A DNA stretch of 20,483 nucleotides. Origin: a virus. How positions within the stretch are numbered: position 1 is the stretch's first letter; each line of letters opens with the position of its first letter. Under the pieces are notes generated by a model. It saw only the letters and a program-made list of their open reading frames with translations, ran no database searches and was not told the DNA's origin. The position numbers and the translations under genes were made by a program. Positions 14,601 to 20,483 of this stretch are shown here, piece after piece. The stretch covers positions 1 through 20,483 of the IMG/VR virus record IMGVR_UViG_3300022939_000192. One strand, written 5' to 3'.

Positions 14601-15030
14601 ATTCCCATTTCCAAACTTTGCCTGGCATCTTACCACCAGACCAATTGATGAACCCAACTTCTTTCATTCCAACTTTAGCATAAAACTTATTCGCTGGAAT
14701 GTTTTCAGAACGAACCGTTAGGTAGACATCCGTTCCTACAAAATCGAAAAACTCTTTGATAACCTTTTCAGCATTACCATTGCCAGATACCGAATTGATA
14801 ATCTGATGGATCATATGAGAACCAGCAGTTATACTAACATCAGTATCTTGTCCAATTTTTCTATTCGATTTAGACCTATGATATGTTATTAACACCCCTT
14901 TGTCAAGAACTAATTGATTTTTTTCTAGTCTATTTTTTACATGGGATTTTCTAACATGAGGAAACCAATCTTTATTGTCTTGGTATACTTTCCACGCCTC
15001 ATCAAAATCGTCTGGGGTTAAGTGTCTCAT
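14587..15030 (-). CDS. GNAT-family acetyltransferase-like protein
   Basis: A 147-residue protein with the C-terminal GNAT signature: a strand TDVYLTVRSENIPANKFYAKVGM, then a final beta strand with K-V-W-K-W-E. The acetyl-CoA binding loop is not the classic Q/RxxGxG/A but S-G-N-G-N-A-E-K (near 82-89). The ATG at 15030 forms an ATGA overlap with the upstream stop and is preferred over a TTG two codons earlier. It would transfer an acyl group from acyl-CoA to an amine. The substrate is unknown. The gene is coupled to the oxygenase before it. Confidence 0.72.
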   Translation of the reverse strand: MRHLTPDDFDEAWKVYQDNKDWFPHVRKSHVKNRLEKNQLVLDKGVLITYHRSKSNRKIGQDTDVSITAGSHMIHQIINSVSGNGNAEKVIKEFFDFVGTDVYLTVRSENIPANKFYAKVGMKEVGFINWSGGKMPGKVWKWEYGKK

Positions 15031-15605
15031 AACCAAACCATACTTTCAACTTGTGAATTGTTATATACATCAATTACTAGGTGAACTCTGTCAATGTCTG
15101 AATTGTTTTCTACTTCATGCGCCCGAGCAACATCTAACCACCAACACTCACCTTTTGCCATACTGAACTCTGCAATACCACTCTGTAACCATGAACGAAA
15201 AATAATCTTATCATTAGTGATAACAGGAATATGTAGGCGAACTATTCTACCAGTTTTAATATCTGCATCTACTTTATCTGTGTGTTTTGCAATTTTAGTG
15301 CCTGCCTTCAAACGCATCAGTCGAACTCTTTCACATTCAGCAGGAATATTTTCTAGAATTGAACCAATGTTCAACTCATCATACAGTTCTGTGTTCTGTA
15401 ATTTATTTTCGGTTTGTGTTCCTAGAACACCACCCTTTCCAATAGACTTTGTATCAGCACCATAACCTCTAAGAGATATTGCTGTCCACTGTCCCTTCTT
15501 ATTATATTTTGTCACTACTGGTGCAAAGTCTTCATTACTATTACACCAATCAACAATCGGTTGAAGTTGCTCATCCGATACTGTTATATTTTCTAGTAGT
15601 CTCAT
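15027..15605 (-). CDS. Aspartyl/asparaginyl beta-hydroxylase-like 2OG oxygenase
   Basis: A 192-residue protein with the Asp/Asn beta-hydroxylase pattern: RVRLMRLKAGTKIAKHTD (His108 and Asp110), then RIVRLHIPVIT, and GECWWLDVARAHEVENNS with His163, followed by DRVHLVIDV with Arg173. The His-x-Asp...His arrangement binds Fe(II), and the Arg would bind 2-oxoglutarate. It would hydroxylate an Asp, Asn or related side chain. The target is unknown. GAGGAG lies eight bases before the ATG, and the start overlaps the previous stop as ATGA. It is the second Fe(II)/2OG enzyme within 3 kb. Confidence 0.8.
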   Translation of the reverse strand: MRLLENITVSDEQLQPIVDWCNSNEDFAPVVTKYNKKGQWTAISLRGYGADTKSIGKGGVLGTQTENKLQNTELYDELNIGSILENIPAECERVRLMRLKAGTKIAKHTDKVDADIKTGRIVRLHIPVITNDKIIFRSWLQSGIAEFSMAKGECWWLDVARAHEVENNSDIDRVHLVIDVYNNSQVESMVWL

Positions 15606-16891
15606 GTAAAGAACTCCTCTAATGTATTCACTTTAACATCTCTGAACAAGTCAACTGAAGTATCTTTACCAAATACCCAAACATTTTCCATGTAGAGTTT
15701 ATTCATAAACTCATCCATTTTGTCCTTGTCAAAGTTACCTTCTTCATCCTTGAAAACCGAAGCACCTTGTGGGCGCTGCATAATCCTCATTCCAATCTGT
15801 CCTAAGAAATTAGGACGAAGCATATCTACCAACTCATCGCCTGAACGGTATCGTTTACCATGCACTTTAGGGTCAAGGATGTTTACCATCAAGATACCAT
15901 TCTCACTCAATGAGTTGAAACTGTTTTGTGCAACTGGAAGATAGAAGTCATCTCTCCACTTGTCGTATTCGTTGAACTTTGCCCATGACTGTAGTTCCTC
16001 TTTTTCACCGCCCTCATTATATCTTTCTGTAGAGAAGTAAGGCGGTGAAGTAAATGCACAATCAACATCTTTAATTCTATCCCAAGGCAAATCTTCTGCA
16101 CCACAATTAAAAATATGAACAGACTTTTTACCTTTAGACTTATCATAGATGCCATCATAGAACGCAATCATTTTATGATAACGCTCAAATGTGTTTGGAT
16201 TGGGGTCGCAACCAATGTAGTGTGTTGCATTAGAAGCATAAAAACCAGTAAGTCTATCACCCCAACCCATAGAGGTATCTAATACGGTTTTCGCACGAGT
16301 CATGTCATAAATTGTTTTCGCAACAATAGGTTTGAACTGTGTTGCAATGTAAGTTCCTAGACGAAATGCCATTGTATAAGTTTTAGGTGTAAGTTCTTTT
16401 GCATCATTTACACCTCTCCAAATAGGGCCGAAAGCACCCCAAATATTATCACCATCTTCCCATCTAGTAACTGGTGCTTTGAAACCATACGAACCACAAC
16501 GCATACGCAAGTCATTCATAAATGAGTCTGCACAATAGTTGAAGTTGGATGGGCCTTCGATAAACCCTAGTCCAAATTCACTATATGGATATTTGTAGTC
16601 ATCGTATTTTTCAACAACCTCTTTTGTAGGAATATTGATATAATCAGTGAAAGGCGCTTTCTCCAACTTACGAAAGTTTTCGATTACTTTTGATTCTGAA
16701 AATTGTTTGAGTGGATATGGCGGTTTCTCTCTTGTAATATATTCTGCAAGAGTAGAACGAAATAATTCTTTACCATACTTTTCTGTTGTCGAAACAAACA
16801 AAGAACGATTCATCACTGGCAATCCAGTGCTGTCTGCACAACTTCTTAGTAACTCATATAGTTCTTGGTTTATTTCTGTTTTATCACTCAT
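15602..16891 (-). CDS. DNA-methyltransferase-like protein with TSPPY motif
   Basis: A 429-residue protein. Residues 202-232 carry a Rossmann-type SAM motif in modified form (VLDTSMGWGDRL, then YIGCDPNP), and residues 281-285 are TSPPY, the catalytic motif IV of amino-methyltransferases that modify N4 of cytosine or N6 of adenine. The motif I to motif IV order fits a gamma- or beta-type MTase with a long (200-residue) N-terminal extension of unknown role. Members of this type occur in marine T4-like phages. It could mark phage DNA against host nucleases. The start overlaps the polymerase stop as ATGA, with AGAGGA nine bases upstream. RNA or protein methylation cannot be excluded. Confidence 0.75.
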   Translation of the reverse strand: MSDKTEINQELYELLRSCADSTGLPVMNRSLFVSTTEKYGKELFRSTLAEYITREKPPYPLKQFSESKVIENFRKLEKAPFTDYINIPTKEVVEKYDDYKYPYSEFGLGFIEGPSNFNYCADSFMNDLRMRCGSYGFKAPVTRWEDGDNIWGAFGPIWRGVNDAKELTPKTYTMAFRLGTYIATQFKPIVAKTIYDMTRAKTVLDTSMGWGDRLTGFYASNATHYIGCDPNPNTFERYHKMIAFYDGIYDKSKGKKSVHIFNCGAEDLPWDRIKDVDCAFTSPPYFSTERYNEGGEKEELQSWAKFNEYDKWRDDFYLPVAQNSFNSLSENGILMVNILDPKVHGKRYRSGDELVDMLRPNFLGQIGMRIMQRPQGASVFKDEEGNFDKDKMDEFMNKLYMENVWVFGKDTSVDLFRDVKVNTLEEFFT

Positions 16892-19404
16892 ACGAAAAAA
16901 TCCTCTAGTGACATTTGTGTTCCATAACTTCTGTCAATTGTCCATCCAATCTGGTTCATAATAAAAGTCAAAGGTTCAACAAACGCCTTCTCAAACTGTG
17001 TATCATAGTCTAGATGTGAATGTATGTCAAGTTCTTTTGGCAACTTTGTCATAAACGAAATCACATTAGACTGCATCCGATTAGGTGTTCTCAAGTTGAG
17101 AAACTTAATCTTCTCACCCTCTTGTATAAGAGGATACTTATTAGTCAACTTCTGCTGACGAACAAAATGGTTGTAGAGTATCACACCTTTAATATGCATT
17201 GGTGTTCCCTTTTTGAAGATGTTAGAACTGTCACTCCAATTAGAGATTCCGTTCACAGAACGAGGAAACGCAATTTCTTCTGGAGGCAGTTTCATAAACT
17301 CTTCACGAAACTCTTGAATAAAGTTGTTCACATCTTTCTCTGTGCCAGACATTATAACTTTTAGAGCATCTTTAATCTTCTCACGACATGGTGCAGGCGT
17401 AGATGACTTAACTGCTTCAATACCCATAATCTTGAGTGATGGTTCTTTATAACGAACCCCCTCAACATCCCATGCATTTAGAATGTATCGTTTCTTTGCA
17501 GTCCAAATACCCTTGTCTGCAATCACCTCACGCTTCATCTGCATCTTCTGTGCATATGCATTTACATACGAAGCAAGGCCTTGATAACTCTTATCAATAA
17601 ACGGTTCAATCTTATCTTGAGCGACTCGGTCAAGGAAGTCCACGGCCCGCCCACGATACGAATCTTCCGACTCATTATCTCTCTTTTTAAGCACACTGTC
17701 AACCAATCGCTCAAAAGTAATATATACTGAATCCGTATCGCTCGCAATGACATAATCCACTCCTTCAGTTTTCAGTAGTTTGTTCAGATAGATGTTTAAG
17801 GATTTCTCAATCCACCGAATAGCAAGTTGTCCAGAAGTTGTAATACCTTCTGCAATCTTGAGTTCATAGTATCTAAACCATTCGTTACCAATCGCACCAT
17901 AGGCAGAGTTCAATGAAATCTTTCTTGCCATCTGAATGTTATTAAAACGAGACACATCTTTTAGATACTTGGGGTCTTTGGTATCTTCGTATTTCTGTTT
18001 TGCGTCCAACATCTTGCGTTTGTAAATGGTTCTGTCATCATACATACTCTGCATCATCTCAGGCAAGAACCCTTGTTTTTCTTTTGAAAACATCGCACCG
18101 TTTGGTGTGCAAGTTACATTGTCTGGATTAGAAAGTTTCTTTGCTGCAAGCATATAATCAACATCGACATTTGGATCATACTGTGGTAGTAGTGTCTCTG
18201 GCGAGATGTTGTATTGCATAATCAAGTGAGGATAGAGTGAGTTCAAGTCAAAAGACAGAACCCACTTATGTTGTCCAACTTGTGGTTCTTTCACATATGC
18301 ACCGGCATACTTTTCACTCTTACTTTCACTTCTTTTCTTTTGAGGAATAACGACCTTCTTTGATAGAAGATGATTGTAGATAAGAACATCCCAATACTTA
18401 ACAGAAGTAAATGCATCAGTGATATTTACCTTTGCATCATATGCCATAGTCAAATGCAAGTCGATGAGTTTCATCTTATCGTCTAGTTTGTCAACGAGTT
18501 CCACATCCTGTATATTATAGTCTAGGAATGATTGATAGTCGTTTGTATACCACTCACGAAAAGTCTCATATGGATTTTCGTCTTTGCGTTCGCCTAGTTC
18601 AACATGAGCAATGTGGTCTAGTCGATAAGATTCTTGTCTTACATAAGTGTGTTTACGATACAGCAGAAGATAATCCAAGTCCTCGACACCCATAATGTCA
18701 TAGACTTGTTCTTTCTTTCCATAACCACTGGTAACAGTTCTTGCATTAACTACACCCCAAGGCGATAGGCGTTTCATTGCATCCTCACCCATAACCGATT
18801 TGATACGGTTGCAGATATAAGGAATATCGAATCGTTCAGTGTTCCAACCAGTAATAATATCTGGATGGTCACTTTCCCACCATGCAAGAAATTGTGCTAG
18901 GAGTTCACGCTCAGTCGCACACTTAATATATTGCACATCTTCTCTATCATTGTGATATTCGTGCAACCCCCAAACCTTAATGCGTCCAGTATCATGATTT
19001 TTGATAGTGATTGCAAGCATAGGTTCAAGTGCCTGATCGGCATTTGGGAAACCGTTCTCACACTCCACCTCAATATCAATTGTGACAATACGCATTTGCG
19101 AACTATCAAACTCGATTTGTCGAGGATACTTTTCTGCGATATAGGTGTAGGGGAATTGTGTCAACCCATAGACAAGATGAGGTTGATTTTCATATTGTGC
19201 AACGAATTCTTTTGCTTCTTTAATTGTGAGAAAACGCATCGGATTGACATTCTTGCCTTCCAATGTTTTCCAACCTGTTTCTTTTTGAACAGGGACATAG
19301 AGGGTTGGTTCGTATTTAACTTTGAAGTTAGAACGAACTCCGTTCTCTACGCCACGAACAAGAAGTTGATTGCCCCATTGGGCAACATGAGTGTAAAATC
19401 GCAT
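16888..19404 (-). CDS. 43: DNA polymerase, family B (T4 gp43 type)
   Basis: An 838-residue replicative polymerase. Proofreading exonuclease motifs are TIDIEVE (Exo I, Asp110/Glu112), GWNTERFDIPY (Exo II, Asp193) and YNIQDVELVD (Exo III, Asp300). Polymerase motifs are SFDLNSLYP (A, Asp386), KISLNSAYG (B, 495-503) and SDTDSVY (C, Asp556/Asp558), with KKRY downstream. The end, SLEDFFV, resembles the clamp-binding C-terminus of T4 gp43 (LDFLFG). It is 60 residues shorter than T4 gp43 and appears intact. A sigma70-like promoter lies immediately upstream, with its -10 only six bases before the ATG, and no clear ribosome site is seen. Confidence 0.96.
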   Translation of the reverse strand: MRFYTHVAQWGNQLLVRGVENGVRSNFKVKYEPTLYVPVQKETGWKTLEGKNVNPMRFLTIKEAKEFVAQYENQPHLVYGLTQFPYTYIAEKYPRQIEFDSSQMRIVTIDIEVECENGFPNADQALEPMLAITIKNHDTGRIKVWGLHEYHNDREDVQYIKCATERELLAQFLAWWESDHPDIITGWNTERFDIPYICNRIKSVMGEDAMKRLSPWGVVNARTVTSGYGKKEQVYDIMGVEDLDYLLLYRKHTYVRQESYRLDHIAHVELGERKDENPYETFREWYTNDYQSFLDYNIQDVELVDKLDDKMKLIDLHLTMAYDAKVNITDAFTSVKYWDVLIYNHLLSKKVVIPQKKRSESKSEKYAGAYVKEPQVGQHKWVLSFDLNSLYPHLIMQYNISPETLLPQYDPNVDVDYMLAAKKLSNPDNVTCTPNGAMFSKEKQGFLPEMMQSMYDDRTIYKRKMLDAKQKYEDTKDPKYLKDVSRFNNIQMARKISLNSAYGAIGNEWFRYYELKIAEGITTSGQLAIRWIEKSLNIYLNKLLKTEGVDYVIASDTDSVYITFERLVDSVLKKRDNESEDSYRGRAVDFLDRVAQDKIEPFIDKSYQGLASYVNAYAQKMQMKREVIADKGIWTAKKRYILNAWDVEGVRYKEPSLKIMGIEAVKSSTPAPCREKIKDALKVIMSGTEKDVNNFIQEFREEFMKLPPEEIAFPRSVNGISNWSDSSNIFKKGTPMHIKGVILYNHFVRQQKLTNKYPLIQEGEKIKFLNLRTPNRMQSNVISFMTKLPKELDIHSHLDYDTQFEKAFVEPLTFIMNQIGWTIDRSYGTQMSLEDFFV

Positions 19405-19410
19405 AATGTA

Positions 19411-19439
19411 AATATACCACCGTTAGGGGTTGTTGTCAA
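19411..19439 (-). promoter_or_regulatory. Sigma70-type promoter of the polymerase gene
   Basis: The minus strand carries TTGACA at 19439-19434, a 17-base spacer, and TATATT at 19416-19411. The -35 overlaps the TGA stop of the previous gene. The -10 ends six bases before the ATG at 19404, so initiation would fall at or next to the start codon. Confidence 0.65.
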
Positions 19440-19660
19440 GAGAAAAGTGTATATTGTTTTTGTTCTTCTTCTGAGAAATGTTGATCTAACATATCAATGA
19501 CATCTTGATATTTAGCAATTTCTAGAACTTCCTTTTCCATCGTTTCAATGATGTCTGGGTGTTCGCCAACACCTACAGGATTGTTTAGATATACAAGAAC
19601 ATTTGCTTTATGTTTTGCAATGTGTCCTTCTGCGTGTTTTCTTAGTGCGTCAAGTAACAT
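19436..19660 (-). CDS. Conserved small helical T4-like phage protein
   Basis: A 74-residue, alpha-helical protein: LLDALRKHAEGHIAKHKANV, then PVGVGEHPDIIETMEKEV. From memory this short family recurs in marine T4-like phages, often near gp43, with no assigned function. The stop overlaps the -35 of the polymerase promoter. AAAGGAAAA lies before the ATG. Seventeen bases separate it from the gene before. No motif allows a function to be named. An accessory of replication or of the virion are both possible. Confidence 0.6.
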   Translation of the reverse strand: MLLDALRKHAEGHIAKHKANVLVYLNNPVGVGEHPDIIETMEKEVLEIAKYQDVIDMLDQHFSEEEQKQYTLFS

Positions 19661-19677
19661 GATATTTTCCTTTCAAT

Positions 19678-20483
19678 TTAACCTTCATCATCATTCTCAT
19701 CACCCCTTTCAATCCAATCCGACAGAGCGAATCTTCTGTTAGGGTTTACTGAGACCTTAAACCGTGTCATTGCATCTCTGTTAATGAGAACAGTTGACAT
19801 GGAATCTTTTGTTGTTAGACCAAATGGAACATCTTTATACAACTTGTTATTGAACTTAACATCTAAATGCACAATTGGTCTTTCATCAATCTTTCCAACA
19901 TGAGCAGGATGGGACATACCCATCAACTTGCTAGTTTGTCCCTTACCATTTTTACTCCACTTAACATTCTTACCTTTGACTTCTAGTTCATCAACAACGA
20001 ACATAGATGCCTTTGTTCCGTTACCAGTGTCAAACTTTGCACGAACAGGGCCGTAACCCTCAATCTCAATGCGTTCAACATATCCTGCTTCGGTAGGGAA
20101 TGTGTGTCTACGGTTTTTAACTGTTGAGATATACTCAATCATTTTGTCCACAATTTCTTTAGGTTTTGCGACACCCTTGTAATCGTTTTCGTCAGACTCT
20201 TCCACAGTGATGTCATACATCGCAAAATTACTTCCAATACCGGCACTACCATTACACTCAAGAATGTAAATGTCACCATTAACCAAAGCATGATCAACAC
20301 CGACAATGTATGCACCAACTGACCTAGCAGCAGAAAGAACTGCTGTCCTTTCTTCTTCAGTAAGTTCATGCGGTTCTGTTGTTGCCCCTCTGTGTCTATT
20401 AGATCTGAAATCTTTTTCTGGACGAATTCTTTTAGTTGATGCAAGTATTTTACCATTCATTACCACCGTTCTTATGTCATAAT
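19678..20483 (-). CDS. RimK-type ATP-grasp ligase fused to a RimB-like aspartyl-protease domain (5' end missing)
   Basis: The frame is open to the window edge. Codons for Y-D-I-R-T precede the GTG at 20466, so the N-terminal part lies outside. The first ~85 visible residues are the end of a RimK-like ATP-grasp domain: DIRTVVMNGKILAS, KDFRSNRHRGA, and VGVDHA...YILECNGSAGIG with the Glu-x-Asn metal ligands. After a linker, residues ~128-255 (counted from 20466) match the RimB-type retropepsin-like domain that accompanies RimK in bacteria: VRAKFDTGNGTKAS (catalytic Asp146) and TVLINRDAM...VSVNPNRRFALS. RimK adds glutamates to the C-terminus of ribosomal protein S6, and RimB trims them. A phage fusion of both is notable. 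The phage target is unknown. Confidence 0.8.
   Translation of the reverse strand, partial: YDIRTVVMNGKILASTKRIRPEKDFRSNRHRGATTEPHELTEEERTAVLSAARSVGAYIVGVDHALVNGDIYILECNGSAGIGSNFAMYDITVEESDENDYKGVAKPKEIVDKMIEYISTVKNRRHTFPTEAGYVERIEIEGYGPVRAKFDTGNGTKASMFVVDELEVKGKNVKWSKNGKGQTSKLMGMSHPAHVGKIDERPIVHLDVKFNNKLYKDVPFGLTTKDSMSTVLINRDAMTRFKVSVNPNRRFALSDWIERGDENDDEG

Noticed and set aside
14600-14657. Longer N-terminus for the LSm-like gene
   Set aside because: It would lie deep in the acetyltransferase gene and has no ribosome site. The ATG at 14600 fits the overlap style of the region.
20139-20456. Alternative minus-strand frame across the RimK-like region
   Set aside because: The other frame shows ATP-grasp motifs. 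This one shows none.
1-20483. CRISPR array, tRNA, insertion sequence, integrase or attachment site
   Set aside because: No spaced direct repeats, cloverleaf-like sequence, terminal inverted repeats or recombinase motifs were seen, and there is almost no noncoding space to hold them.

Overview
The window is a tightly packed, AT-rich, one-strand segment of a T4-like (myovirus-type) bacteriophage genome. Every supported gene lies on the minus strand. Start and stop codons mostly overlap (ATGA or TAATG), and the longest gap without a gene is 90 bases. A family-B DNA polymerase (gp43 type), a RecA-like recombinase (UvsX type) and a DnaB-type helicase (gp41 type) fix the T4-like assignment. The small hypothetical genes, MazG, the 2-oxoglutarate oxygenases and the modular head-region proteins match the marine branch of T4-like phages that infect cyanobacteria and SAR11/Pelagibacter-like hosts. 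The exact host cannot be read from the window. No tRNA, rRNA, CRISPR array, insertion sequence or integrase was seen.

In the direction of transcription (high to low coordinate), the right half (20483 to 10637) is an early replication and metabolism block. It begins with a 5'-truncated RimK-type ATP-grasp ligase fused to a RimB-type aspartyl-protease domain, followed by a small helical protein. A consensus sigma70 promoter then leads directly into DNA polymerase. Next come an SPPY-motif DNA-methylase-like protein, an aspartyl/asparaginyl-hydroxylase-like oxygenase, a GNAT acetyltransferase, an LSm-like small protein, MazG, UvsX, a second Fe(II)/2OG oxygenase, a small conserved protein and the gp41 helicase. 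These genes copy DNA, recombine it and adjust host metabolism.

The only sizeable intergenic gap (10547-10636) carries a TTGACA-17-TATTAT promoter that overlaps an exact T4-type late promoter, TATAAATA. Below it (10546 to 1) is what looks like a late block of virion and head-internal proteins: a 414-residue protein with DNA/RNA-ligase-like nucleotidyltransferase motifs, an 850-residue multidomain protein that starts with an NMN-adenylyltransferase-like domain, a cupin-like protein, a 592-residue bead-on-string protein, a 305-residue protein with a zinc motif and an EF-hand-like loop, a HAD phosphatase, and a set of small structural or hypothetical proteins.

The most interesting pattern is in this late block. 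Four genes start with a peptide resembling the T4 capsid-targeting sequence of internal head proteins (M-K-x-F-x-x-F-[LIV]-x-E). The long proteins are also punctuated by L/I/V-x-E-(A/G) sites like those cut by the T4 prohead protease. I infer that several enzymes, including a ligase-like and an NMN-adenylyltransferase-like protein, are packaged in the head, trimmed during maturation and delivered with the DNA. The motifs are visible in the sequence. The packaging model is inference.
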